Origin: Agromyces protaetiae
GTDB taxonomy: Bacteria; Actinomycetota; Actinomycetes; Actinomycetales; Microbacteriaceae
Direction of reading: 5' to 3'
NCBI RefSeq assembly: GCF_030866785.1
Contig: NZ_CP133018.1
Location: 1,178,001 to 1,242,000 of the forward strand
Length of the DNA stretch: 64,000 nucleotides
Positions within the stretch are counted from its first letter, which is position 1; every line of letters begins with the position of its first letter. The translations under genes and the position numbers were made by a program. Below, piece by piece: positions 34,315 through 43,069 of the stretch. The notes beneath the pieces were generated by a model. That model ran no database searches, was not told the DNA's origin, and was given only the letters and a program-made list of their open reading frames with translations.

Positions 34315-34965
34315 TCACTCGTCGCCGGACCTGGCTGCGCGCAGGATGGCCATCACCTCGTCGTCCGTGGTCTGCGCGAAGTCGACGTAGTGCATCCCGA
34401 CCGCCATGAAGCTTCGCGGCGCCCGGAGCGCGACGACCTCATCGGCCTCGTGGAAGGAGGCGATCACGTCGGGCGCGGCGACGGGCGTTGCGAGGACCAC
34501 CCGGACTGCACCGAGCTCGCGGGCCATCGCGCAGGCCACGCGTGCCGTGGCGCCGGTCGCCACGCCGTCGTCGACCACGACGGCCGTGCGACCCGCGAGG
34601 TCGATGGGCGCAGCTCCGCCACGGAACCGGGCGACCCGGGCCTCGACCTCCGCGCGCTCGCGGCGCTCGAGCGCGCGGGCCTCGCGCTCGTCGATCCGCG
34701 TTCGGCTGCGGACGTCGTCGTTCCAGACGACGGCTCCGCGCTCGCCGACCGCGCCCATCGCCACCTCGCGCTGCCAGGGCACCCCGATCTTGCGGACGAC
34801 GAGCACGTCGAGCGGTGCGTCGAGGGCACGCGCGACCTCGTCGGCGACCGGGACGCCACCGCGGGGAAGCCCGAGCACGATCGGGCGGTCGAGCAGGCGC
34901 GAGCGGAGCTCGAGCCCCAGCCGCCGACCCGCATCGCGCCGGTCGGCGAAGCGTTCGATCGGCAC
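34315..34965 (-). CDS. Phosphoribosyltransferase family protein (COG1926 type)
   Basis: The protein is 216 residues from a GTG with GAGGTGA upstream. The PRPP-binding loop is TAVVVDDGVATGATARVACA (about 126-145). The N-terminal part has VLGLPRGGVPVADEVARALDAPLDVLVVRKIGVPWQREVAMGA, the hallmark of COG1926-type predicted phosphoribosyltransferases. The acceptor is unknown; relatives are often next to dienelactone-hydrolase-like genes or in dormancy regulons. Here it is monocistronic. The product is cytoplasmic. Confidence 0.88.
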   Translation of the reverse strand: MPIERFADRRDAGRRLGLELRSRLLDRPIVLGLPRGGVPVADEVARALDAPLDVLVVRKIGVPWQREVAMGAVGERGAVVWNDDVRSRTRIDEREARALERRERAEVEARVARFRGGAAPIDLAGRTAVVVDDGVATGATARVACAMARELGAVRVVLATPVAAPDVIASFHEADEVVALRAPRSFMAVGMHYVDFAQTTDDEVMAILRAARSGDE

Positions 34966-34999
34966 TATCGGTCACCTCACTCCAGGTCGTCGTACGGCC

Positions 35000-35029
35000 T
35001 CGCTACCTCGGTGGAACGCTGCTCGTCAA
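35000..35029 (-). promoter_or_regulatory. Possible promoter of the phosphoribosyltransferase gene
   Basis: On the minus strand a TTGACG (-35, complement of 35024-35029), an 18-bp spacer and TAGCGA (complement of 35000-35005) stand 35 nt before the GTG. The -35 is good and the -10 imperfect. Confidence 0.4.
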
Positions 35030-35161
35030 GCCCTAACTTTCGGCGCAGTCGAGCCGCTACCGTGACTGTCGGAACGGGAATTCCAATCGTGAATCGGCCA
35101 CTGACGGTACGGGGGTGCGGGACGTCGCCGAGGAACGACAAGCCGGAGAGGGGCCGGCTCG

Positions 35162-35190
35162 GGCGGGCGGTGCTGGGGGCACCGCCCGCC
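35162..35190. terminator. Hairpin in the 363-bp gap before the DHA2 exporter's stop
   Basis: A perfect 12-bp stem (35162-35173 with 35179-35190) has a 5-nt loop (TGGGG), followed on the plus strand by ACTTCTTT. It could terminate the DHA2 exporter transcript. The rest of the gap (34966-35328) holds a near-duplicate GCGACACGGG...GGCGCGAG segment (about 35222 and 35284) and no gene. Confidence 0.55.
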
Positions 35191-35328
35191 ACTTCTTTGC
35201 CCGCGAGGGTGCGCGCCCCAACGCGACACGGGCCCGCGGTGTGACACGAATGGCGCGAGCGGCCGCGCGGTGGCGACCGTCTGTGCGACACGGGGCCGCG
35301 GCGTGGCGCGAGTGCCCCGATCAGCGGC

Positions 35329-36879
35329 TCAGTGTGGGGTGGGCGCACCCTCGGGCAGGTCGGCCGGCCTCCGGATGAAGAGCGCGCCGACGATCGCGCC
35401 GAGCGAGACGATCGCGCCGACGAGGAACGCCGCGCGGATGCCCTGCGCCTGCGCGGCGATCTCAGCCGCTCCGGCCGCGGCGGCCGCGGTCTGGCTGCCG
35501 GCCATGACCGCGATGAACAGGGCGGTGCCGGTCGCGCCGGCGACCTGCTGCACGGTGCCGATGATCGCCGAGCCGTGCGAGTAGAAGCGCGGCTGCACCG
35601 ACCCGAGGGCCGACGTGAACAGCGGCGTGAACATGAATGCGAGCGCCGCCGACATCGCGAGATGCATCAGCAGCACGAGCCACACCGGCGTCGTCTCGCC
35701 CAGCATCGTGAACGACCACAGGGCGCCGCTCAGCACGATGCTCGCGGGCACGAGCAGCGGAGTCGGTCCGAACCGGTCGTACAGCCGGCCGACGACGGGA
35801 CCGAGCAGCCCCATGAGCAGCCCACCCGGGAGCAGCAGCAGCCCGGTCTCCAGCGGGTCGAGCAGCAGCACGCGCTGGAGGTAGTACGGCAGCACGATGA
35901 TGGTGCCGAACAGCGACGCCATGAGCACGATCATGAGCGCGACGGAGATGCTGAAGTTGCGCGACCGGAACGTCCGCAGATCGAGCAGGGCACGGTCGTG
36001 GCGCTGCAGTGCGATCTGCCGCCAGATGAACGCGGCGATACCGGCGACGCCGACCCCGAACGCGATCCAGATGACGGCCGTCGGCGTGGCCGCGGCGTCG
36101 GCCGCCGCGGACCCGTGTCCGCCGCCTTCGCCGCCGAGCTGGCTGAGCCCGTACACGAGCCCGCCGAAGCCGAACGCCGAGAGCACGACGGAGAACAGGT
36201 CGATCGGCAGGCGCCGCGGCTCGTTCACGGTCTCGACCTTGCGGATGCCGATGATGAGCATCGTGACGGCGATCGGCAGCACGAGCCAGAACATGAACCG
36301 CCACGAGGCGAGACTCAGGATGAGGCCCGAGATCGTGGGGCCGATGGCGGGGGCCACCGACATGACGATCGACACCCGGCCCATGAAGCGCCCGCGCTCT
36401 GCCGCGGGCACGACGGTCATCAGCGTCGTCATGAGCAGCGGCATCATGATCGCCGTGCCACTGGCCTGCACGACGCGTGCGGCGAGCAGCACTTCGAACC
36501 CCGGCGCCAGCGCCGCCAGCAGGGTTCCCGCCGAGAACAGGGTCATCGCGGTGATGAAGATCGGCCTGGTCGGGAACCGTTGCAGCAGGAACCCCGTGAT
36601 CGGGATCACGACCGCCATCGTGAGCAGGAACGCCGTGGTGAGCCACTGCGCGGCCGTGACCGTGATGCCGAGGTCGTCGACCAGGTGGGGCACGGCGACG
36701 CCCATGATGGTCTCGTTCAGGAAGACCACGAAGGTCGAGGCGAGCAGCAGCCAGATGACGCGGGTGTTGGGGCGCGTCGTCGAGTCGTCGCGCCCAGCGG
36801 CCTCGCTGCGCGTCGGAGACGCTTCGAGCGGCTCAGCGCCGCCCGGCGCGTCGAGATCGGAAACGGCGCGTTCGGTCAC
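35329..36879 (-). CDS. MFS multidrug exporter, DHA2 (14-helix) family
   Basis: The protein has 516 residues. Fourteen helices are predicted; DHA2 features include FVVFLNETIMGVAVPHLVDDLGITVTAAQWLTTAFLLTMAVVIPITGFLLQRF (motif D1 then A-like region), VVQASGTAIMMPLLMTTL and SVAPAIGPTISGLILSLASWRFMFW (motif C, characteristic of antiporters). It resembles Lde/EmrB/QacA-type drug exporters. A His/Gly-rich cytoplasmic or external loop (GGEGGGHGSAAADAAAT) breaks the middle. The GTG at 36879 is favoured over an upstream GTG at 36921. The 142 bp upstream hold an imperfect palindrome (GAAACATACGTTCC) that could be an operator, but no regulator is adjacent. Confidence 0.9.
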   Translation of the reverse strand: MTERAVSDLDAPGGAEPLEASPTRSEAAGRDDSTTRPNTRVIWLLLASTFVVFLNETIMGVAVPHLVDDLGITVTAAQWLTTAFLLTMAVVIPITGFLLQRFPTRPIFITAMTLFSAGTLLAALAPGFEVLLAARVVQASGTAIMMPLLMTTLMTVVPAAERGRFMGRVSIVMSVAPAIGPTISGLILSLASWRFMFWLVLPIAVTMLIIGIRKVETVNEPRRLPIDLFSVVLSAFGFGGLVYGLSQLGGEGGGHGSAAADAAATPTAVIWIAFGVGVAGIAAFIWRQIALQRHDRALLDLRTFRSRNFSISVALMIVLMASLFGTIIVLPYYLQRVLLLDPLETGLLLLPGGLLMGLLGPVVGRLYDRFGPTPLLVPASIVLSGALWSFTMLGETTPVWLVLLMHLAMSAALAFMFTPLFTSALGSVQPRFYSHGSAIIGTVQQVAGATGTALFIAVMAGSQTAAAAAGAAEIAAQAQGIRAAFLVGAIVSLGAIVGALFIRRPADLPEGAPTPH

Positions 36880-37021
36880 GGGGGTCCTATCGATGGCGGC
36901 GCGAGGGCGCCGGGAAGTCACGGCATGTGGTTCAAACCTCGTCGGGACGACGGGCTATTCCCGAATCCGGCGATCGATAGGAACGTATGTTTCGTGACGT
37001 CGTGATCGAACGCGGAGCGGT

Positions 37022-37171
37022 TTACGGTGCGGGGGCCGGACCGTCGGTCGGCGTCGCCTCGGGAAGCCAGCCCTTCAGCAGCTCTTCCTCAGGGGCGAGC
37101 TCGTCTTCCTCGCGGCGCTCGGCGGCCGCGTCGTCGGCGTCGGACGTGTGGTTCGGCGTCTGGTCGGTCAT
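37022..37171 (-). CDS. 49-residue acidic protein coupled to the cysteine desulfurase gene
   Basis: The minus strand encodes MTDQTPNHTSDADDAAAERR, then EEDELAPEEELLKGWLPEAT and a short Pro/Ala tail. Its ATG overlaps the stop of the preceding desulfurase gene by four bases (ATGA), so translation is coupled. The protein is highly acidic and hydrophilic apart from a short amphipathic LLKGWLPEA segment. I recognise no family. It is the last gene of the nrtR-nadA-nadB-nadC-nifS run. Confidence 0.65.
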   Translation of the reverse strand: MTDQTPNHTSDADDAAAERREEDELAPEEELLKGWLPEATPTDGPAPAP

Positions 37172-38313
37172 ACCGCCACGATACCGCGGACGGCCGACAC
37201 GGCCCGGACCACTGCGTCCGCGGCCATGCGGATCTCGTCGTCGGTCGTCTCACGGCCTAGCGTGAACCGCACGGCGGTCTGCGCGAGGTCGGCCGGCACA
37301 CCCATCGCGGTGAGCACGTGCGACGGCTCGTCACGTCCCACCGCGCACGCGGATCCGCTCGAGCTCAGCACGCCGTCACGTTCGAGCTCGAGCAGCACCG
37401 GCTCACCGGCCGCCCCGGGGAAGACGAACGACGCGGTCCCGGGCAGACGAGACTGCGGATCGCCGGTGAGCCGGGCGCCCGGCACCTCGCGGAGCACGTG
37501 GGCCACGAGCTCACGCCCGAGCGCGCCGACCCGCTCCGACGCCTCGGCTCGTTCGGCCTCGGCGAGTTGCAGTGCCGTCGCGAACGCGACGGCACCCGCG
37601 ACGTTCTCGGTGCCCGAGCGCCGCCCGCGCTCCTGCCCGCCGCCGTGCAGCACCGGCTCGAGCGGCACGCGACCGCGCGCGACGAGCGCCCCGGTGCCCT
37701 TCGGTGCCCCGACCTTGTGGCCGGCGAGCGAGAGCGCGTCGACGCCGAGCTCGTCGAGCCCGAGCGGCAGCCAGCCTGCGGCCTGCACGGCATCGGTGTG
37801 CATGCGTGCGCCGACCTCGTGCGCGAGCTCCGCGAGCTCGGCGATCGGCTGCACCGTGCCGACCTCGTTGTTCGCGAGCTGCACCGACACCAGTGTCGTG
37901 TCGTCCCGCAGCACCCGGGCCAGCTCGTCGGCTGTCACGAGCCCGGTGTCGCCCACCGCCGCGAACGAGATCTCGAACCCGTGCAGCCGCTCGAGGTACG
38001 ACGCCGTCTCGAGCACCGCCTCGTGCTCCACGGGCGAGATCACGATGTGCCGGCCGCGAGGCGTCGCGAGCGCGATGCCCTTGATTGCGAGGTTGTCGGC
38101 CTCGGTGCCGCCGCTGGTGAACACGACGTCCCCGGGTCTCGCCCCGGTCACCGTCGCGACGGTCTCCCGGGCCCAGGCCAGGGCGCGGGCGGCCTCGTCG
38201 CCCAGCCGGTGCCGGCTCGACGGGTTGCCGAACGCGCCGGTGAGGTAGGGCCACATCGCCTCGAGCGCCTCGCGGCGCACGGGCGAGGTCGCGGCGTGAT
38301 CGAGGAAGATCAC
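37168..38313 (-). CDS. Cysteine desulfurase, NifS/IscS-like
   Basis: This PLP enzyme releases sulfur from cysteine as an enzyme persulfide for Fe-S assembly. It has 381 residues. LDHAATSPVRREALEAMWPYL and FGNPSSRHRLGDEA mark the N-terminus; HTDAVQAAGWLPL and the Schiff-base lysine in SLAGHKVGAPKGTGAL (about 200) follow. The catalytic loop cysteine is in LSSSGSACAVGRDEPSHVL (about 326-343). It starts (GTG, 38313) overlapping the nadC stop by four bases. In NAD operons such a desulfurase is thought to supply sulfur for the NadA [4Fe-4S] cluster. A more general role in Fe-S or tRNA thiolation cannot be excluded. Confidence 0.93.
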   Translation of the reverse strand: MIFLDHAATSPVRREALEAMWPYLTGAFGNPSSRHRLGDEAARALAWARETVATVTGARPGDVVFTSGGTEADNLAIKGIALATPRGRHIVISPVEHEAVLETASYLERLHGFEISFAAVGDTGLVTADELARVLRDDTTLVSVQLANNEVGTVQPIAELAELAHEVGARMHTDAVQAAGWLPLGLDELGVDALSLAGHKVGAPKGTGALVARGRVPLEPVLHGGGQERGRRSGTENVAGAVAFATALQLAEAERAEASERVGALGRELVAHVLREVPGARLTGDPQSRLPGTASFVFPGAAGEPVLLELERDGVLSSSGSACAVGRDEPSHVLTAMGVPADLAQTAVRFTLGRETTDDEIRMAADAVVRAVSAVRGIVAV

Positions 38314-39188
38314 GGTGTGCCTCCGCCCGCGCCCCCGCCCTCGATCACGACGTCGAGCCCGAGATCGAGCGAGCGCACCGAGTGGGTGAGCGCGCCGACC
38401 GAGATCACGTCGACGCCGGTCGCTGCGATCGCGGCCACCGTCTCGAGGGAGACTCCTCCCGATGCCTCGACGACGGCACGGCCGCCGATGCGGGCGACGC
38501 CGTCGCGGAGTTCATCGAGCGTGAAGTTGTCGAGCATGATCGTGTCGGCACCGCCGGCGAGCACCGCGTCGAGCTGATCGAGCCGGTCGACCTCGACCTC
38601 GAGGTGCACGGTGTGCGGCAACCGGTCGCGGGCGTCGCGGAGCGCGGTGGCCAGGTCGGTGCCGCCGGCGGTCAGCACGGCGAGGTGGTTGTCCTTCGCC
38701 ATGACCGCATCCGACAGCGATCGGCGGTGATTGCGGCCGCCTCCGTCGCGCACCGCCTGGCGCTCGAGGCTGCGCAGGCCCGGCGTGGTCTTTCGGGTGT
38801 CCACGACCCGCGCCCTCGTGCCGTCGACCGCGGCGACGTATCGTGCGGTCAGCGTCGCGATGCCCGACATACGCTGTACGAGGTTCAGCGCGACGCGCTC
38901 GGCGCGCAGGATGCCTCGCGCCGGACCCGCCACGCGCGCGAGCGCCGCGCCCGCCTCGAACCGATCGCCGTCGGCGGCGGCCGGTCGCACCTCGATGCGG
39001 TCGTCCACGAGCCGGAACGCGGCGGCGAACACGTCCACGCCCGAGAGCACGCCGGGTTCCCGTGCGACCAGGTCGGCGGTGGCGGTCGCCTCGGCCGGAA
39101 TGAGGGTCTCGCCCGTGAGGTCGCCCCACGGCGCGTCCTCGTCGAGCGCGGCTCCGACGATCCGGTCGATCTCGCGGCGGTCGGTCAT
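38310..39188 (-). CDS. nadC: Nicotinate-nucleotide diphosphorylase (carboxylating)
   Basis: NadC converts quinolinate and PRPP to nicotinate mononucleotide, CO2 and PPi, the third step of de novo NAD synthesis. It has 292 residues. Signature elements are RVVDTRKTTPGLRSLERQAVRDGGGRNHR, AKDNHLAVL and EVEVDRLDQLDAVLAGGADTIMLDN, with EASGGVSLETVAAIAATGVDVISVGALTHS at the phosphate site. The ATG overlaps the nadB stop by one base, and its own stop overlaps the desulfurase start, so the whole operon is tightly coupled. Confidence 0.96.
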   Translation of the reverse strand: MTDRREIDRIVGAALDEDAPWGDLTGETLIPAEATATADLVAREPGVLSGVDVFAAAFRLVDDRIEVRPAAADGDRFEAGAALARVAGPARGILRAERVALNLVQRMSGIATLTARYVAAVDGTRARVVDTRKTTPGLRSLERQAVRDGGGRNHRRSLSDAVMAKDNHLAVLTAGGTDLATALRDARDRLPHTVHLEVEVDRLDQLDAVLAGGADTIMLDNFTLDELRDGVARIGGRAVVEASGGVSLETVAAIAATGVDVISVGALTHSVRSLDLGLDVVIEGGGAGGGTP

Positions 39189-40888
39189 CAGGCGGCCTCC
39201 AGTTCGGGGTTCACGTTCGACGTGGGCGATTCGACCGCGTGCGGGGCGTCCGCGCGAGAGTGCGCGCCGACGCTCACGCGCCGGGCGCGCGCGGCCGCGA
39301 CCGTGAGGCGTGCGAGGTCGAGCAGGTTGCGGTCTTCCGCGCTCGCGCGGTCGACCGGCTCGGCCGCGTGCCAGGCGTCGAGCAGCGCGGATGCCTCGGC
39401 CAGTCCGGTCTCGTCGCGCTCGACGCCGACCCGGCTCCACATAAGCTCCTGCAGCGCGGCGCGGCTGAACGGCGGGAGTCCGTCGGGTCGCGAGTCGTCG
39501 GCACTATCGAACGACACGCCGGGCGACGGGGTTCCGGGCGCGGCGTGGCGGGGCGTCGTCCCGACGACTCGCGACGCCGACCGAGCGCCGTCGAGCGAAC
39601 GCGCCGCCCGATCGGCGAACACCGCAGCCTCGAGCAACGAGTTCGACGCGAGCCGGTTCGCGCCGTGCACGCCCGTGCGCGCGCACTCGCCGACGGCCAG
39701 CAGGCCGGGAAGGCTCGTGCGCGCGTCGAGGTCGGTCGCTATGCCGCCCATGGCGTAGTGCGCCGCGGGGGTGACGGGCACGGGCTCACGCGACCAGTCG
39801 AACCCCGCGTCGCGCAGCACCCGGTCGATGCCCGGGAATCGCCGCGCGAGTCGCCCCGTGCCCGAGCCGCGCGCGTCCCGCGCGGTGGCGTCCAAGGCCG
39901 TGGCGTCCAAGGCCGTGGCATCCGGGGGCGTGGCATCCAGCGCGGTGGCGTCCAAGAGCACGGGCGCGCCGCCCTGCTCGCGCATGCGCCGCCAGACGGC
40001 ACGCGCCACCACGTCGCGGGGTGCGAGATCGCCGCGCGGATCGATCTCGAGCATGAATCGCTCGCCGCGCGCATCGCGCAGGACGGCCCCTTCGCCGCGC
40101 ACGGCCTCGGAGATGAGCGGCGTGCCCGGCGCCGCGAGCGCCGTGGGATGGAACTGCGTGAACTCGAGATCGGCGACGACCGCTCCCGCGCGCCACGCAG
40201 CCGCGACGCCGTCGCCCGTCGCCACGGCCGGGTTCGTCGTATGCCGGTAGAGGCATCCGCTGCCGCCGGTCGCGAGCACGACCGTGTCCGCGCGCCGCTC
40301 CACCCGCTCGCCTGACGCCTCGAGCACGATGGCCCCGACCACCCGGACCCCCGAAACTCCGTGCTCCTGCCGACCTTCGGGGTCGATGTCGTGGGCCGGC
40401 TCGTCGGCGTCGTCGCGCTCGACGATGAGGTCGACGAGCATGGCGTCTTCCGTGATGCGCACGGCGCGGCGCCGCACGGTCGCCACGAGTGCGTGCTCGA
40501 TCGCGGCACCCGTGGCATCGCCGCCCGCATGCAGGATGCGCGCTCGGGAATGCGCTGCCTCGAGGCCGCGCGCGAGCCCGGACTCACCGCCGTCGAACGC
40601 GACGCCGAATCGAATGAGGTCCCGCACGCGGGCCGGCCCCTCGGCGCACAGCACCCGCACGGCTTCGGGATCGGCGAGGCCGGCGCCCGCCTCGAGTGTG
40701 TCCGCGGCGTGCCGGTCGGCCGAGTCGTCGGGGAAGAGTGCCGCGGCGATGCCACCTTGCGCGTGGCGGGTGCTGCCCTCGCCGAGCGCGGTCTTGGTGA
40801 CGACCTCGACCTCGTGCCCGGCGTCGGCCGCCTTCACCGCCGTCCACAGCCCGGCGATGCCGCCGCCGATCACCAGCACCCGGGACAT
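39188..40888 (-). CDS. nadB: L-aspartate oxidase
   Basis: This flavoenzyme oxidises L-aspartate to iminoaspartate, the first step of NAD synthesis. It has 566 residues, slightly long. The FAD-binding N-terminus is VLVIGGGIAGLWTAVKAADAG. GEGSTRHAQGGIAAAL, LATGGSGCLYRHTTNPAVATGDG, LEFTQFHPTAL and the capping-domain motif AHYAMGGIATDLDARTSLPGL are intact. An unusual insertion near residues 310-340 consists of a five-residue repeat (LDATA, PDATA) encoded by five 15-bp units at 39885-39959. It lies one base after nadA. Confidence 0.95.
   Translation of the reverse strand: MSRVLVIGGGIAGLWTAVKAADAGHEVEVVTKTALGEGSTRHAQGGIAAALFPDDSADRHAADTLEAGAGLADPEAVRVLCAEGPARVRDLIRFGVAFDGGESGLARGLEAAHSRARILHAGGDATGAAIEHALVATVRRRAVRITEDAMLVDLIVERDDADEPAHDIDPEGRQEHGVSGVRVVGAIVLEASGERVERRADTVVLATGGSGCLYRHTTNPAVATGDGVAAAWRAGAVVADLEFTQFHPTALAAPGTPLISEAVRGEGAVLRDARGERFMLEIDPRGDLAPRDVVARAVWRRMREQGGAPVLLDATALDATPPDATALDATALDATARDARGSGTGRLARRFPGIDRVLRDAGFDWSREPVPVTPAAHYAMGGIATDLDARTSLPGLLAVGECARTGVHGANRLASNSLLEAAVFADRAARSLDGARSASRVVGTTPRHAAPGTPSPGVSFDSADDSRPDGLPPFSRAALQELMWSRVGVERDETGLAEASALLDAWHAAEPVDRASAEDRNLLDLARLTVAAARARRVSVGAHSRADAPHAVESPTSNVNPELEAA
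39885..39959. repeat. 15-bp tandem repeat inside nadB
   Basis: Five units of GTGGCGTCCAAGGCC and variants, exactly in frame, encode a DAT-rich loop. The first two units are identical; later ones diverge. Confidence 0.85.
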
Positions 40889-40889
40889 C

Positions 40890-42287
40890 TCAGGCTCCCG
40901 GAACGGCTGCCGGAGGCTCGGCGGCCGCGGTGTTCACGACTGGCGGCTTCGCCGCCGCGGTGTTCACGACCGGCGGCTTCGCCGCCAGCATGCGCTCGAG
41001 TGCGAGCCGGGCCGGGTCGGCGACGTCTGCGGGCACGGTGATGCGATTGACGGTGCGCCCGGCGACGAGCTCCTCGAGCACCCAGGCGAGGTAGCCGGGG
41101 TGGATGCGGTACATCGTCGAGCACGGGCAGACCACCGGGTCGAGGCAGAAGATCGTGTGTTCGGGATGCTCCGCCGCGAGCCGCTGCACGAGATTGATCT
41201 CGGTGCCGATCGCGAACGTCGTGCCAGGCGGGGCCGCGGCGATCGCCTTCACGATGAAATCGGTCGACCCCGAGGCATCCGCCGCATCGACGACCGGAGC
41301 CGGGCACTCGGGGTGCACGATCACGCGCACGCCCGGGTGCTCGGCGCGCGCTTGCGCGATCTGGTCGACCGTGAAGCGGCGGTGCACCGAGCAGAACCCG
41401 TGCCAGAGGACGACCCGGGCGTCGGCCAGCGCCTCGGTGGTGTTGCCGCCGAGCGGTCGCCGGGGGTTCCACATCGGCATCTGCTCGAGCGGCACGCCCA
41501 TGGCCTTGGCGGTGTTCCGGCCGAGGTGCTGGTCGGGGAAGAACAGCACCCGCTCGCCGCGTTCGAACGCCCACTCGAGCACGGTGCGGGCGTTGGACGA
41601 TGTGCAGACGATGCCGCCGTGGCGGCCGACGAAGCCCTTCAATGCCGCCGACGAGTTCATGTAGGTGACCGGGATGATCGGCAGCCGGCCGTCGGCGCCG
41701 GGGGTGTCGAGGTCGCCGTAGACCTCGGTGAGCTGCTCCCAGCATTCCTCGACGCTCGACTCGTCGGCCATGTCGGCCATCGAGCAGCCGGCGGCGAGGT
41801 TCGGCAGGATCACGGCCTGCTCGGGGCGCGAGAGCAGGTCGGCGGTCTCGGCCATGAAGTGCACGCCGCAGAACACGATGGCCTCGGCGTCGGGCCGGGT
41901 GAGCGCGGCGTTCGCGAGCTGGAACGAGTCGCCGACGAAGTCGGCGTGCTGGACGACCTCGTCGCGCTGGTAGAAGTGCCCGAGCACGACGGCCCGGTCG
42001 CCGAGCGTGGCCTTGGCGGCGCGGATGCGGGCGTGCAGCTCGTCGTTGCCGGCCCGCCGGTACTCCTCGGGCAGTGCGCCCTGACGTGGTGCGCCGGTCG
42101 GGATGACATCGCCCTGGGACGCGCCGGGCCCGTAGCCGGACGGCCCGCTGTCGAACTCCCAGGGGCCGTCGGCGAGCTCGGGCGCGCACGTGTCGCCCTT
42201 CGACGCCCCGGTCGAGATGAGGCGGATGGTCCGGTCGACGGAGGCGACGAGCCTCGGGTCCCTGGCCGGGGGCGGCGCGATGGTCAT
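40890..42287 (-). CDS. nadA: Quinolinate synthase A
   Basis: This [4Fe-4S] enzyme condenses iminoaspartate with DHAP to quinolinate. It has 465 residues, longer than the ~350-residue form, through an N-terminal extension of about 85 residues as in other actinobacteria. Key blocks: VVLGHFYQRDEVVQHADFVGDSFQLA, IVFCGVHFMAETADLLS (first cluster Cys), LPNLAAGCSMADM, VTYMNSSAALKGFVGRHGGIVCTSSNA, HPECPAPVVDAAD (second Cys) and FCLDPVVCPCSTMYRIHPGYLAWVLE (third). The C-terminus has a duplicated KPPVVNTAAA decapeptide. The ATG overlaps the nrtR stop by four bases. Confidence 0.95.
   Translation of the reverse strand: MTIAPPPARDPRLVASVDRTIRLISTGASKGDTCAPELADGPWEFDSGPSGYGPGASQGDVIPTGAPRQGALPEEYRRAGNDELHARIRAAKATLGDRAVVLGHFYQRDEVVQHADFVGDSFQLANAALTRPDAEAIVFCGVHFMAETADLLSRPEQAVILPNLAAGCSMADMADESSVEECWEQLTEVYGDLDTPGADGRLPIIPVTYMNSSAALKGFVGRHGGIVCTSSNARTVLEWAFERGERVLFFPDQHLGRNTAKAMGVPLEQMPMWNPRRPLGGNTTEALADARVVLWHGFCSVHRRFTVDQIAQARAEHPGVRVIVHPECPAPVVDAADASGSTDFIVKAIAAAPPGTTFAIGTEINLVQRLAAEHPEHTIFCLDPVVCPCSTMYRIHPGYLAWVLEELVAGRTVNRITVPADVADPARLALERMLAAKPPVVNTAAAKPPVVNTAAAEPPAAVPGA
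40921..40980. repeat. 30-bp duplication at the nadA 3' end
   Basis: Two adjacent 30-bp units (40921-40950 and 40951-40980, 28 of 30 identical) encode the repeated decapeptide KPPVVNTAAA in the disordered tail. Confidence 0.85.
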
Positions 42288-42994
42288 GATGCGGGTCCTC
42301 TCGTCGGGAGCACGGCGGTCATCTGGGGTTCGGGAGCGAACCGGTACAGCGCGGGCGGGCGATGCCGCGTGCCGGCGCGGCGCTCGCCGGTGTCGACGAG
42401 CGTGCCGGATGCCTCGACGGTGCGCCGGAAGTTCGCGGGGTCGAGGCGTTTCCTGAGCACGACCTCGTGGACGGCGCGCAGCTCGGCGATCGTGAACGTC
42501 TCGCCGAGGAGCGCGTGCGCGATCCGGGAGTACTCGAGCTTCGTGCGGAGCCGCCACAGTGCGTAGTCGATGATCTGCCGGTGGTCGAAGGCGAGCTCGG
42601 GCAGCTCGTCTTCATCGAACCAGTGCACGTTCTCGTCGGCGACGGCACGCTCCACGTCGGCGGACTGCACGAGCGCCCAGTACACGACCGAGACCACGCG
42701 CTCGCCGGGGGAGCGGTCGACGGCGCCGAACGTGTAGAGCTGCTCGAGGTACTTCGGCGTCAGCCCCGTGGTCTCGCGCAGGGTGCGGCCGGCGGCCTGG
42801 TCGAGTCCCTCGTCGTGGGGGAGCCAGCCGCCTGGCAGTGCCCACCGGTCGAGGTCGGGCTCGCGGAGCCGGCGCACGAGCGGCAGCCGGAGGTTCGGCC
42901 GCGATCGCTCGTCGTCGGGGCTCAGCGCGAAGATCACCGTGGAGACCGCCAGGCGCGCGGCGGCGCCCGCGTCGCGGGGGACTCCTGCAGCCAT
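42284..42994 (-). CDS. nrtR: NrtR-type regulator of NAD biosynthesis (Nudix domain plus winged HTH)
   Basis: The protein has 236 residues. The N-terminal Nudix fold (about 10-150) includes WALPGGWLPHDEGLDQAAGR and TLRETTGL; the Nudix box is degenerate (two of the usual Glu positions are Thr), so ADP-ribose would be sensed rather than hydrolysed. The C-terminal winged HTH (about 165-230) shows FTIAELRAVHEVVLRKRLDPANFRRTVE and ends PPALYRF, as in NrtR. NrtR represses NAD genes and is released by ADP-ribose-like NAD metabolites. It is first in the nad operon, and two GTCA-N3-TGAC palindromes precede it. The open frame continues upstream but the ATG at 42994 fits the fold. Confidence 0.88.
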   Translation of the reverse strand: MAAGVPRDAGAAARLAVSTVIFALSPDDERSRPNLRLPLVRRLREPDLDRWALPGGWLPHDEGLDQAAGRTLRETTGLTPKYLEQLYTFGAVDRSPGERVVSVVYWALVQSADVERAVADENVHWFDEDELPELAFDHRQIIDYALWRLRTKLEYSRIAHALLGETFTIAELRAVHEVVLRKRLDPANFRRTVEASGTLVDTGERRAGTRHRPPALYRFAPEPQMTAVLPTRGPAS

Positions 42995-43033
42995 CGTTCT
43001 GCGCCCTTCACCGGAGGTTCGGTCTGAGTTCAA

Positions 43034-43044
43034 GTCATCGTGAC
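43034..43044. promoter_or_regulatory. Candidate NrtR operator, nrtR-proximal copy
   Basis: GTCA-TCG-TGAC, a perfect 4+3+4 palindrome, lies 40 bp upstream of the nrtR start. It has the same form as the site at 43070 and is 36 bp from it centre to centre. Confidence 0.65.
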
Positions 43045-43069
43045 ACGAACTCGCTGGACTCAGCTTACA

